NCBI RefSeq assembly: GCF_013911085.1
Contig: NZ_JACERN010000010.1
Location: forward strand, 83,296-147,295
Direction of reading: 5' to 3'
Source: Aquitalea aquatica
GTDB lineage: Bacteria > Pseudomonadota > Gammaproteobacteria > Burkholderiales > Chromobacteriaceae
DNA: 64,000 bases
The notes beneath the pieces are model-generated. The model saw nothing but the letters and a program-made list of their open reading frames with translations, was not told where the DNA came from and searched no databases. This document shows positions 19,100-27,297 of this stretch, in pieces (position 1 is the stretch's first letter; every line of letters begins with the position of its first letter). The translations under genes were made by a program, and so were the position numbers.

Positions 19100-20809
19100 T
19101 TAGATATGATAATCCGGCAGGCCTGCCAGACTTTGCCAGGCCACCTGTGTCGACAGATACACCCGGCCGGCAAAGCGCTGCCCCAGTCCGCTGCGTTGCA
19201 GGATATCCGCCACTGGGCCCTTGATTTCGGCCAGATGCAGCACCACCCCGACCTGCTGCAAACGCTGGTCCAGACTCTCCAGCATGGACAAGGCGGTGGT
19301 ATCCACCCGGTTGACCGCACTCATCACCAGCACCAGCTGTCGCAAGTGGGGCGTCTGCCCGGCTCTCTGCAGCAAGATCGTGCCAACCTGGCGGGCATTG
19401 CCGAAATACAGGCTCTCATCCACCCGCAGCAGCAGCACGCCGGGCAGGGTTTCCACCGCGTGACGCTGGCAGTTGCGAAAATGATGAGTACCAGGCAACC
19501 GCCCCAGCTCGGCAATATGTGGCCGGCTGCTGCGCCACAACAGTGTCGCCAGCGACACCAGCACCCCGGCCATGATGCCGCTATCCACGCCCAGCAACAG
19601 CACCAGCGCAAAGGTCAGCAGCCAGGCCACGGCATCGGCGCGCTCGGTCAGCCAGGCACGACGCAGGCTGCCGATATCCAGCATGGCCAGCAACGCCGCA
19701 ATGATAGTGGCGGCCAGCACCGGCAGAGGCAGGTGTTCCAGCGCGGAAGTGGCCAGACACATCACCAGCAGCATGCCGGTGGCGGTCAGCAGCGAGGCCA
19801 GCTGGGAACGGGCACCGGCCTCGGCGTTGACCACCGAACGGCTCAGCCCGCCGGTCACCGGGAAGCCACCCACCAGCCCGGCCGCGATATTGCACAGGCC
19901 CAGCGCCACCAGTTCGCGGTCGGGGTCGACGCGGTCCTGAGTGCGCGCAGCCAGCAGCTGCGCCACCGACAGGCTCTGCAGATAGTTGATGAGGGCAATG
20001 AAGAAGGCCGGTAAGGCCAGGTCGGCCAGTTGCTCCAGCGCGATGGCAGGCAGTACCAGCCGCGGCAGGCCGGCCGGCACCGGGCCGACCACCGGCACCT
20101 GCAGCGATGCTGGCAGCAGCAGGATGCCAGCCAGCATGGCCACTACCGGCGCGGTACGTACCAGTACGCCGGCAGCGTCGGCGGACAGGCCCAGCCTTTG
20201 CAGCAGACGGCCTCCCCAGCGCCGCACCAGCAGCAGCCAAGCCAGGGCCAGCAGGCCCACCAACAGCGCAGCTGGTTGCCACGAGACTGGCTGATGCCAC
20301 ATGCCCACCAGCCATTGCGGCAGGGAGTTGCCGGGATTATGCAAGCCAGCCAAAGGGGCCAGCTGCGACAGGATGATTAACAAGGCAGAGGCGGTGGTGA
20401 AGGCAGCCAGTACCGGCTCGGACAACAGATCGGCGATAAAGCCCAGCCGCGCCAGCCCCATGGCCAGCAACATCAGGCCGGAGAGCAGCGCCAGCCATAC
20501 CGCCAGGACCAGATAGTCGGTGGCGCCGGCATCGGCAAAGCGCGACAAGGTGGCGGCAGTCAGCAGCGAGGTCAGCGCCATCGGGCCGACCGACTGTGCC
20601 GGGCTACGACCAATAAAGGCATATACCAACAGCGGTGCCACGCTGGCGTACAAACCGGCCTCCACCGGCAGGCCGGCAAGCAGGGCATAAGCCAGACTCT
20701 GCGGCACCAGCAGCAGGGTCACCACCACACCAGCGGTAATATCACCCGCCAGCCAGACCCGGCGATAGTCGCGGAGCCAGTCCGGCAATAGCCGGCTCAG
20801 GGCAGGCAT
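19100..20809 (-). CDS. SulP-family anion transporter with C-terminal STAS domain
   Basis: This 569-residue inner-membrane SLC26/SulP permease has about 12 hydrophobic segments in residues 20-420. It includes the signature VPQSLAYALLAGLP and GLYASVAPLLVYAFIGRS near the N-terminus. A STAS domain of about 110 residues ends the protein, with the loop DTTALSMLESL. It is the last gene of the arsR-pmpA-pmpB-sulP run, and its start overlaps the upstream gene by 13 bp. In sulfide/persulfide detoxification loci a SulP or TauE protein typically exports sulfite, sulfate or thiosulfate. Here the direction of transport is inferred from context only. Confidence 0.92.
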   Translation of the reverse strand: MPALSRLLPDWLRDYRRVWLAGDITAGVVVTLLLVPQSLAYALLAGLPVEAGLYASVAPLLVYAFIGRSPAQSVGPMALTSLLTAATLSRFADAGATDYLVLAVWLALLSGLMLLAMGLARLGFIADLLSEPVLAAFTTASALLIILSQLAPLAGLHNPGNSLPQWLVGMWHQPVSWQPAALLVGLLALAWLLLVRRWGGRLLQRLGLSADAAGVLVRTAPVVAMLAGILLLPASLQVPVVGPVPAGLPRLVLPAIALEQLADLALPAFFIALINYLQSLSVAQLLAARTQDRVDPDRELVALGLCNIAAGLVGGFPVTGGLSRSVVNAEAGARSQLASLLTATGMLLVMCLATSALEHLPLPVLAATIIAALLAMLDIGSLRRAWLTERADAVAWLLTFALVLLLGVDSGIMAGVLVSLATLLWRSSRPHIAELGRLPGTHHFRNCQRHAVETLPGVLLLRVDESLYFGNARQVGTILLQRAGQTPHLRQLVLVMSAVNRVDTTALSMLESLDQRLQQVGVVLHLAEIKGPVADILQRSGLGQRFAGRVYLSTQVAWQSLAGLPDYHI

Positions 20810-21216
20810 CGCGACAGCGGGCGAAACAACAACATGCCCAGCAGCATGGCTGCCACAAACCACCAGCCAGCGGGCAGCGCCATGCCGGCCAGCACCAGGC
20901 CAGGCCCTGGACAGATGCCAGCCAGCCCCCACCCGATGCCGAACAGCACGCTGCCCAACACCAGCCGCAGCGTCAGCCGGCTTTTGTCGGGTAACTGCAG
21001 CGGGTCACCCAGCAAGGCGTGGGTTTTGCCCTCGGCCCGGCGAAAAGCAAAAAACGCCACGGCAATGGCACCCGCCATCACCAGTGCCAGGCTGGGATCC
21101 CAGCGGCCAGTCACATCGAGAAAACCCAGTACCTTGGCCGGATTACTCATGCCGGACAACAGCAGGCCCAAGCCGAACAACAGGCCGGCGATCAGTGCAG
21201 ACAGTAACTTGGCCAT
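20797..21216 (-). CDS. YeeE/YedE-family sulfur-transport membrane protein, PmpB-like half
   Basis: A 139-residue membrane protein of about four helices in the YeeE/YedE (DUF395-type) family. It carries the conserved cysteine motif GICPGPGLVL in the second half and GLGLLLSGMSNPAKVLGFLD near the start, both hallmarks of the group thought to move thiosulfate or reduced sulfur. The ATG at 21216 lies 2 bp after the partner gene. The frame extension upstream is discarded because it would lie inside that partner. It overlaps the sulP start by 13 bp. Confidence 0.85.
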   Translation of the reverse strand: MAKLLSALIAGLLFGLGLLLSGMSNPAKVLGFLDVTGRWDPSLALVMAGAIAVAFFAFRRAEGKTHALLGDPLQLPDKSRLTLRLVLGSVLFGIGWGLAGICPGPGLVLAGMALPAGWWFVAAMLLGMLLFRPLSRCLP

Positions 21217-21218
21217 GT

Positions 21219-21656
21219 TCAGCTCCACCCCAACAGATGACGCATCACAAATACGGTCACCCCGGCACTGCCCATGAAGCTGAGCGTGGCGACCAGGGAG
21301 CGCGGCGACAGACGTGACAGCCCGCATACCCCGTGGCCACTGGTGCAACCGGCAGCCAGCCTGGTGCCAATCCCCACCAGCAGCCCGGCCAGCAACAGCA
21401 GCGGCAATGGTGTGCCCAGCTGAGGCAGCGGCAGTGGGCCGATCAGCCCACGCCAGGCCAGAGGTGCCGCGATCAGCCCCAGCACGAAAGCCAGCCGCAG
21501 CGGCCAGTCACCGGCCCGGTCCACCAAGCCACCCAGCATGCCGCTGATGCCGGCAATGCGGCCATTCATCAGCACCAGCCAGCTGGCGGCCAGCCCAATC
21601 AGCAGCCCGCCAGCCAGCGAAGCGAACGGGGTAAAGCTATCCCAGGCTATCTGCAC
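21219..21656 (-). CDS. YeeE/YedE-family sulfur-transport membrane protein, PmpA-like half
   Basis: This 145-residue membrane protein is the other half of a split YeeE/YedE pair. The motif AAGCTSGHGVCGLSRLS near residues 103-119 holds the conserved cysteines that in this family form a sulfur relay through the membrane. It lies 9 bp after the ArsR-type regulator gene and 2 bp before the PmpB-like gene. A role in uptake or export of reduced sulfur species is inferred from the family and the flanking persulfide genes. Confidence 0.86.
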   Translation of the reverse strand: MQIAWDSFTPFASLAGGLLIGLAASWLVLMNGRIAGISGMLGGLVDRAGDWPLRLAFVLGLIAAPLAWRGLIGPLPLPQLGTPLPLLLLAGLLVGIGTRLAAGCTSGHGVCGLSRLSPRSLVATLSFMGSAGVTVFVMRHLLGWS

Positions 21657-21665
21657 GCTTTCTCC

Positions 21666-21992
21666 TCAATGTGCCGCGGAAGATCCATCATCCGTACCGT
21701 CACCACAAAACACGCCATGCAACGCCGACAGCATGATCATGGCCTCGGCGCTGGCGATGCTGTAATAAATCCATTTGCCTTCGCGTCGGGTTGCCACCAG
21801 CCCCTCGTTGCGCAGCACGCCCAGCTGCTGCGACAAGGTGGGCTGGCGGATACCGGTGAGTTTTTCCAGTTCGGAAACCGTCTTCTCACCATCCACCAGC
21901 TGGCATAACAGCATCAGCCGGTCTTCGTTGGCCAGACTCTTCAGCAGGGCGGCAGCCCGGCTGGCGTTATCACGCAATATGCTCAAATCCAT
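21666..21992 (-). CDS. ArsR-family persulfide-sensing repressor, BigR/SqrR/YgaV-type
   Basis: This 108-residue winged-helix repressor has its recognition helix in IRQPTLSQQLGVLRNEGLV and a wing of RREGKWIYYSI. Two cysteines, C30 (LMLLCQL) and C96 (HGVFCGD), are 66 residues apart. As I recall, this matches the spacing of the disulfide/tetrasulfide-forming pair in BigR, SqrR and YgaV. Metal-binding CxC motifs of true arsenic sensors are absent. A GTG two codons upstream is possible, but the ATG at 21992 has GGGA at better spacing. It heads the pmpAB-sulP operon and is divergent from the metallo-beta-lactamase gene, so it probably represses both when reactive sulfur is absent. Confidence 0.88.
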   Translation of the reverse strand: MDLSILRDNASRAAALLKSLANEDRLMLLCQLVDGEKTVSELEKLTGIRQPTLSQQLGVLRNEGLVATRREGKWIYYSIASAEAMIMLSALHGVFCGDGTDDGSSAAH

Positions 21993-22065
21993 TGTCACCG
22001 TCCCGACTACCGGCCCGGCCGTTGTGCGCTATGCAACGCTGGCTGATACCGGCTTATTTTTATAA

Positions 22066-22081
22066 TATACATTATAGTATA
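22066..22081. promoter_or_regulatory. Candidate operator dyad between regulator and MBL genes
   Basis: TATAC-N6-GTATA is a perfect inverted repeat with an ATTATA centre, inside an AT-rich island in an otherwise GC-rich 160-bp divergent spacer. It lies 74 bp from the regulator start and 72 bp from the hydrolase start, and overlaps sequences that could act as -10 boxes. BigR-type repressors bind AT-rich dyads of this sort, so this is the best operator candidate. Confidence 0.5.
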
Positions 22082-22152
22082 ATGTTGCGCAGTGTGCGAT
22101 AGTGCCAGCCATACCGGCCTATCACCCATCCCATCCTGTTGCGGAGTTCACC

Positions 22153-23016
22153 ATGCTGCAGCCACAGCTCGCTTCCTTCTTCGACCCCGGAACCGCCACC
22201 ATTTCCCATGTGGTGTACGACCAGCCGGGAGGCCACGCTGCCATCATCGACCCGGTGCTGGACTATGACGCCAAATCCGGACGCATCGCCCACGGATCCG
22301 CCGGGCGCGTACTGGATTTTATCCGGCAGCAGCATCTTAGCCTGCAGTGGATTCTGGAAACCCATGCCCATGCCGATCATCTGTCGGCAGCCGCCTGGCT
22401 GCAACAGCAGGCGGGTGGTCGCATGGCCATTGGCGAGGGGATTACCCAGGTCCAGCAGCTGTTCAAAGGCGTCTTCAACCTGGGCGAGGACTTCACCTGC
22501 GACGGCAGCCAGTTTGATCACCTGTTCGCAGATGGCGAGGTCTTCCATATCGGCCAGCTCACGGCTAGGGCTGTGTTCGTACCCGGCCATACTCCGGCCG
22601 ACATGGCCTACCAGATCGGTGACATGGTGTTTGTCGGTGACACCCTGTTCATGCCGGATGTCGGCAGCGCCCGCTGCGACTTTCCCGGCGGCGATGCTGC
22701 CATGCTCTATCAATCGGTGCAAAAATTGCTGACGCTGCCGGATGACACCCGCCTGTTGATGTGCCACGACTATCCGCCACAGCCACGCCCCATCGCCTGG
22801 CAAAGCACCGTGGCCGAACAGAAACAGCACAATATCCACCTGCATGCGGGCATCAGCCAAAGCGAATTCGTCGCCTTGCGTCAGGCACGCGATGCCACGC
22901 TGGACATGCCACAGCTGATCTTGCCGGCCATCCAGGTCAACATCCGCGCCGGACAGTTGCCCGCAGCAGAAAACAATGGCGTGCGTTACCTGAAAATACC
23001 GCTGGATATGCTGTAG
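22153..23016 (+). CDS. MBL-fold persulfide dioxygenase-like hydrolase (ETHE1/Blh-type)
   Basis: A 287-residue metallo-beta-lactamase-fold protein whose closest recognisable group is ETHE1/Blh, the non-heme iron persulfide dioxygenases that oxidise glutathione persulfide to sulfite. The metal motif is HAHADH (71-76). HTPADMAYQIGD, DVGSARCDFPGGDAAMLY and MCHDYPP supply the remaining ligands and the substrate-site arginine/aspartate cluster typical of this group. GGAG precedes the ATG at 22153, whereas the 17-codon extension has no such site. It is divergent from the BigR-like regulator, which strongly supports the sulfur-detoxification role over generic glyoxalase II. Confidence 0.88.
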   Translation: MLQPQLASFFDPGTATISHVVYDQPGGHAAIIDPVLDYDAKSGRIAHGSAGRVLDFIRQQHLSLQWILETHAHADHLSAAAWLQQQAGGRMAIGEGITQVQQLFKGVFNLGEDFTCDGSQFDHLFADGEVFHIGQLTARAVFVPGHTPADMAYQIGDMVFVGDTLFMPDVGSARCDFPGGDAAMLYQSVQKLLTLPDDTRLLMCHDYPPQPRPIAWQSTVAEQKQHNIHLHAGISQSEFVALRQARDATLDMPQLILPAIQVNIRAGQLPAAENNGVRYLKIPLDML

Positions 23017-23049
23017 ACTCGAACAAGTGTTTAAGCCACGGTCATCCGC

Positions 23050-24042
23050 ATGAGCTGGTCTGCCCTTCCCGCCGCACCACCGAGTCTGCTTGATAGCCAG
23101 GGCCAGCCACAGCATGGCCGCTACCAGGGCTGCATCGCCCAGCACGACTGGCGAGCCCTGCCGATGACGCGCTGGCAGCGGCTGCTGCGGCCACTGCGCC
23201 ACAAGCGCTGGCAATATCTGGCGCTGACACATGCCGATTACGTTATCGGCTTGGCCGTAGTGGATGTGGGCTGGACCGCAGCGGCCTTTGCCTATCTGTT
23301 TGACCGTCGCCAGGGCCGTATCCTGGCCGATGTCGCCGCCGACAGTTTTCCCCAGCATGGTGCACAGCTCGCCGACCAGCCATTTGCCGACGCCCGCTTT
23401 GCCGGCAGGGAATTGACCGTGCGCTTTGAGCGTCAAGGCAGCCGCCTGGCGGTGGAAGTCAGCTCACCCCAGTTACGGCTGGCCGCTCACGTCGGGCTCG
23501 ACCCGATGCCACCCGTACTGGCTGCCATTGGCCCAGCCAACTGGTTGGCCCACTCCACCCACAAATCCACCGCCCTGGCGGTCAGCGGCTTTGCCGATTG
23601 CCAGGGCCAGCGCTTTTCGCTGGATGGTGCCGTCGCCAGCCTGGATTACTCCAATGGCCTGTTGGCACGCCGCACTGACTGGCGTTGGGCCAGCGCCCAC
23701 AGCAGCGGGCTGGGCTTCAATCTGCAACAGGGTTATATGGGGGAAGCAGAAAATGCCTGCTGGCTACAGGGCAAGCTATACCCGCTGTCTGCAGTTGAAT
23801 TCACATTCGGTCCGCAACAGCCGCTACAACCCTGGCAACTGCGCAGCCGCGACGGTTTGCTGGAATTGCAGTTCACCCCGGAAGGCATGCGGGCAAAAAA
23901 TCAGAACCTTCTGATCGCCAGTAGCCGTTATATTCAAGCTATAGGCCGTTTCGACGGCTACCTGACTGATCCGCTCAGCGGTACGCGCCATGTGGTGCAG
24001 GCGCTGACAGGCGTCACCGAAGACCATTACGCACGTTGGTAA
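23050..24042 (+). CDS. DUF2804-family protein of unknown function
   Basis: A 330-residue soluble-looking protein matching the DUF2804 group. It is rich in aromatic beta-strand segments, with the conserved central pattern KSTALAVSG...LDGAVASLDYSNGLLARRTDWRWA and the late VQALTGVTEDHYARW. There is no signal peptide or membrane segment. It starts 33 bp after the MBL gene and is followed 4 bp later by a GNAT acetyltransferase, suggesting cotranscription. Its fold resembles lipocalin-like barrels, but no biochemical role is known to me. Confidence 0.85.
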   Translation: MSWSALPAAPPSLLDSQGQPQHGRYQGCIAQHDWRALPMTRWQRLLRPLRHKRWQYLALTHADYVIGLAVVDVGWTAAAFAYLFDRRQGRILADVAADSFPQHGAQLADQPFADARFAGRELTVRFERQGSRLAVEVSSPQLRLAAHVGLDPMPPVLAAIGPANWLAHSTHKSTALAVSGFADCQGQRFSLDGAVASLDYSNGLLARRTDWRWASAHSSGLGFNLQQGYMGEAENACWLQGKLYPLSAVEFTFGPQQPLQPWQLRSRDGLLELQFTPEGMRAKNQNLLIASSRYIQAIGRFDGYLTDPLSGTRHVVQALTGVTEDHYARW

Positions 24043-24046
24043 CACC

Positions 24047-24493
24047 ATGACCATCATTATCCGGCCGGCTAACTACCAGGATGTACCGGCCCTGACCGCA
24101 CTCACCGCCGAGATGGGCTACCCCTCTGGAGTGGAAGCCCTGGGCAACCGGCTGACCATGCTGCTGGGCAGCCCTGATCTGCACCAGCTGTGGGTTGCTG
24201 AAATCGAAGGCGAAGTGGCCGGCTGGCTGCATGCTTTCTGGCGGCCACTGCTGGAAGCACCAGCGGCAGTGGAAATCGGCGGGCTGGCGGTGGGCCTGCG
24301 CTGGCGACGACGCGGTGCCGGCCGCGCCCTGGTCCATGTGGCCGAACGCTGGGCGCTGGCCAAGGGTGCCACTACCGTCACGCTGCGCTCCACCATCCAC
24401 CGCGAAGAAGCGCCGGACTTCTACCAGAATCAGGGCTACCAGCTCAGCAATGCCCAAAATACCTTCCGCAAGCAACTCGACGACAACAGCTAG
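24047..24493 (+). CDS. GNAT-family N-acetyltransferase
   Basis: This 148-residue acetyl-CoA-dependent acyltransferase has the motif A pyrophosphate loop RWRRRGAGRALV at about 85-96 and a C-terminal NQGYQL beta-bulge segment. It starts 4 bp after the DUF2804 gene. A run of seven C follows its stop codon. The substrate cannot be predicted. Confidence 0.88.
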   Translation: MTIIIRPANYQDVPALTALTAEMGYPSGVEALGNRLTMLLGSPDLHQLWVAEIEGEVAGWLHAFWRPLLEAPAAVEIGGLAVGLRWRRRGAGRALVHVAERWALAKGATTVTLRSTIHREEAPDFYQNQGYQLSNAQNTFRKQLDDNS

Positions 24494-24758
24494 CCCCCCC
24501 GCGCAAACCTGCGCCTTGCCGGCTGCATCCTGACTTGGCTTTACCTGTTTTAACGGGAAAAACTCTTTGCAAATCAGACTGCGCCGGCCGGATGCCGCAG
24601 GGCAACAAAGTTGGCTTTCCCGCCTGAATCTGGTCTACCATAGCCGCGCTGTCGAGCCGGGTGCCATGGCGAAATACCCCTTCTTCGCTGCTGACTCCGT
24701 GTTAGCATGGCGCCCCGATTAGAGCACTCAATCTAACCTCAGCCAGGAGATTACGCGC

Positions 24759-25340
24759 ATGGGTGTGCTGAATACCATTCTCGAGCACAATCGGAGCTTC
24801 GTCGAAAACCGCGAGTACGAACAATTCAAAACCGACAAATTTCCCGATAAAGGCCTTGCCGTCCTCGCCTGCATGGATGCCCGCCTGGTCGAGCTGCTGC
24901 CCAAGGCCATGGGCCTGAAAAACGGCGATGCCAAGCTGATCAAGAACGCCGGCGCACTGATCACCCATCCTTGGGGTTCGGTCATGCGCTCGCTGATTGT
25001 GGCGGTCTACGAACTGCGTGCCGAGGAAATCTGCGTGGTGGCCCACCGTGATTGCGGCATGCGCGCCATTGATCCCAACAAGATTCTGACCCACGCCACC
25101 GAGCGCGGCATCAGCGAAGATACCATCCACACCCTGCGCAATGCCGGCATTGATCTGGACAACTGGCTCAAGGGCTTTGACAACGTGTCCGACAGCGTAC
25201 GCCACAGTGTGCAGACCATCCGCAATCACCCGCTGATGCCCAAGGACATTCCCATCCACGGCATGGTGATTCATCCATCCACCGGCCGGCTGGAACTGAT
25301 CATCGACGGCTACACCGGCAAGCCACCCGTACAAGAATGA
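24759..25340 (+). CDS. Beta-class carbonic anhydrase
   Basis: This 193-residue zinc enzyme interconverts CO2 and bicarbonate. The zinc ligands are C38 (in ACMDAR, with the D40/R42 dyad), H96 and C99 (in VVAHRDCGM). The short chain, lacking an N-terminal helical extension, fits the small clade of beta-CAs found in many Gram-positives and some Betaproteobacteria. A good AGGAG ribosome-binding site precedes the ATG. Its stop overlaps the nadD start by 4 bp, so the two are cotranscribed. The 265-bp region upstream holds no gene that I can see. Confidence 0.93.
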   Translation: MGVLNTILEHNRSFVENREYEQFKTDKFPDKGLAVLACMDARLVELLPKAMGLKNGDAKLIKNAGALITHPWGSVMRSLIVAVYELRAEEICVVAHRDCGMRAIDPNKILTHATERGISEDTIHTLRNAGIDLDNWLKGFDNVSDSVRHSVQTIRNHPLMPKDIPIHGMVIHPSTGRLELIIDGYTGKPPVQE

Positions 25341-25981
25341 CGCAAACGGCTGCGCTGGGACTGTTTGGCGGCACTTTCGATCCTATCCACGCCGCCCACC
25401 TGCGCATGGCGCAGGCTTTTCGCCAGGAATTGCGGCTGGCCGAAGTGCGGCTGATCCCCGCCGGCCAACCCTACCATCGCCAGCACGGTACCCATGCCAG
25501 CCCGCAACAGCGGCTGGAAATGGCACAACTGGCAATCGACGGCCAGCCCGGTCTGACCGTCGACCCGCGTGAAGTACAACGCAACAAGCCCGCCTATACC
25601 ATCGACACCCTGCAGGAAATCCGTGCCGAAATCGGCCCCGACCCAGCACTATGGTGGCTGATCGGTGGCGACTCGCTGGCCAGCCTGCATACCTGGCGGC
25701 GCTGGGAGCAATTATTCGAACTGGCCAACATCGCCGTGGCACTGCGCCCCGGCTTCGATGCCGCCCGTCTTCCCGCCGCAGTGCGCACACAATGGCAGGC
25801 GCGCCAAGTCACTGATTTTTCAAATGGCGCGCCTTCCGGTACAATGCGCCCCCTGGCCCTGCCGCCGCTGGATGTCTCGGCCACCGAGATACGCCACCGC
25901 CTGCATAGCGGAGCCAGCGTCGAGCATCTGCTTTGCGCACCGGTACTAGATTATATTCGCCAGCACCGGCTATATCTCTGA
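25337..25981 (+). CDS. nadD: Nicotinate-nucleotide adenylyltransferase
   Basis: This 214-residue enzyme makes nicotinate adenine dinucleotide from NaMN and ATP in NAD biosynthesis. It has the nucleotidyltransferase signature GLFGGTFDPIHAAHL at 8-22 and the C-terminal VSATEIRHRL (ISSTxIR-type) motif. It overlaps the carbonic anhydrase stop by 4 bp and is followed by rsfS and rlmH, the usual nadD-rsfS-rlmH order in Proteobacteria. Confidence 0.96.
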   Translation: MTQTAALGLFGGTFDPIHAAHLRMAQAFRQELRLAEVRLIPAGQPYHRQHGTHASPQQRLEMAQLAIDGQPGLTVDPREVQRNKPAYTIDTLQEIRAEIGPDPALWWLIGGDSLASLHTWRRWEQLFELANIAVALRPGFDAARLPAAVRTQWQARQVTDFSNGAPSGTMRPLALPPLDVSATEIRHRLHSGASVEHLLCAPVLDYIRQHRLYL

Positions 25982-26195
25982 AGCAAGAAGCCGTTCCACG
26001 CCTGCCCGCCGCACACTGTTGCACCGGCAGCGCGCAACGGTTTTCCAGTGCCGGCACCAATACTGCCGGCCGGGCCGCCCGCCTCAGGTCGCGGCCCCTG
26101 CCCGTTTTTGCCGCACGTTGCGGTAAACGATCTTTACCAGATACCTCTGGCCGCCAAGCTGCCGCCACGTATCGCCACCGACATCAAAGGACATC

Positions 26196-26567
26196 ATGGA
26201 AGTTCAAGACATTGCCAAACTGGCACTTACCGCCCTGGAAGACATCAAGGGCAAAGACATCATCGAAATGGACACTTCCGCGCTGACATCGCTGTTTCAG
26301 CGCATGATCGTGGCTACCGGCGACTCCAATCGCCAGGTCAAGGCACTGGCCAACAACGTGGCGGTGACCCTGAAGGAAGCCGGCGTTGATCTGGTTGGCA
26401 CCGAAGGCCACGAAAGCGGCGAATGGGTGCTGGTAGACGCCGGTGACGTGGTGGTTCACGTCATGCTGCCGGCGGTACGCGACTACTACGACCTGGAACA
26501 ACTGTGGGGCGGCCAGAAGCCGAGCTTTACCCCGGTTGGCGGTCGTCCGTGGCAAGCCAATACCTGA
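26196..26567 (+). CDS. rsfS: Ribosomal silencing factor RsfS
   Basis: This 123-residue protein binds uL14 of the large ribosomal subunit and blocks subunit joining under nutrient limitation. The conserved EMDTSALTSLFQRMIVATGDSNRQV and the GHESGEWVLVDAGDVVVHVM stretch that precedes the tyrosine-rich RDYYDLEQLW are all present. It sits 214 bp after nadD and 126 bp before rlmH. The nadD-rsfS spacer is GC-rich and contains no gene I can support. Confidence 0.96.
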   Translation: MEVQDIAKLALTALEDIKGKDIIEMDTSALTSLFQRMIVATGDSNRQVKALANNVAVTLKEAGVDLVGTEGHESGEWVLVDAGDVVVHVMLPAVRDYYDLEQLWGGQKPSFTPVGGRPWQANT

Positions 26568-26693
26568 TAGGCCGTCCAGGCTGCATCAGGCGCGACAGAC
26601 GAGTGGCACCCGCCCCGTCTGTCGCCAACCTCCGTTTTCCCCATCGCAGGCAGCGTCATGCCCCTGCTGCCTACTGCGCTCTGAAGCATTGCC

Positions 26694-27164
26694 ATGAAAA
26701 TCACCATTCTTGCCGTCGGCACCAAGATGCCGCGCTGGGTCGACGAAGCGTATAACGACTACGCCAAACGCTTTGGCCGCGACATCAGCCTGGAACTCAA
26801 AGAAATCAAACCGGAAAAACGCGGTGGTGGCGTCACGACGGAAAAAGGCATTGCCGCCGAGCACGACAGACTGATGGCCGCCATCCCTGCCCGCTGCAAG
26901 CTGGTGGTGATGGATGAGCGCGGCCAGAACTGGACCTCGGTGCGCCTGGCTGCCGGGCTGAAAGAATGGATGGCGGGTGGCGATGATGTCTGTTTCATCA
27001 TTGGTGGGGCCGACGGCCTGTCCGCCGAACTCAAGCAGCGCGCCGACGTGCTGTTGCAATTATCCGCCATGACGCTGCCGCACGGCATGGTGCGGGTGAT
27101 GCTGGGCGAGCAGATCTACCGCGCCTACTCCATCCTCAACAACCACCCCTACCACCGCGAATAA
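26694..27164 (+). CDS. rlmH: 23S rRNA pseudouridine-1915 N3-methyltransferase
   Basis: A 156-residue SPOUT methyltransferase that modifies helix 69 of 23S rRNA. The trefoil-knot motifs FIIGGADGLS and the C-terminal GMVRVMLGEQIYRAYSILNN with the terminal YHRE are intact. Length matches the family. It is the last gene of the nadD-rsfS-rlmH group. Confidence 0.97.
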   Translation: MKITILAVGTKMPRWVDEAYNDYAKRFGRDISLELKEIKPEKRGGGVTTEKGIAAEHDRLMAAIPARCKLVVMDERGQNWTSVRLAAGLKEWMAGGDDVCFIIGGADGLSAELKQRADVLLQLSAMTLPHGMVRVMLGEQIYRAYSILNNHPYHRE

Positions 27165-27170
27165 GACCCG

Positions 27171-27277
27171 ATAACAAATCCCCCGCTCCAGCGTTGCGCC
27201 GCCTTGCCATACGCCATGGACTGTCTGCGGCGGTGGGTCTTGTCCCGGGTTCTCTACGAGGTTTTGTTAGCGGTTCC
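27171..27277. repeat. Extragenic element ending in TTTTGTTAGC, copy 1
   Basis: The 133-bp convergent spacer between rlmH and the thioesterase gene is mostly one block. It opens with GATAACAAA and closes with TTTTGTTAGCGGTT, imperfect inverted ends. It shares with the block at 28403-28499 the flanking TTGTTAGC motif and a GCCTTGCC core. It may be a dispersed intergenic repeat; only two diverged copies are seen here. Confidence 0.4.
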
Positions 27278-27297
27278 AGGTCCCTTATCTGCTGCAC

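Noticed and set aside
22072..23436. Minus-strand ORF of 454 codons opposite the persulfide dioxygenase-like gene
   Set aside because: The MBL gene on the plus strand has catalytic motifs and a good ribosome-binding site. The minus frame has no recognisable domain and would swallow the divergent promoter.
24494..24500. Run of seven C after the GNAT stop codon
   Set aside because: It lies outside the coding frame, so slippage there has no obvious effect.
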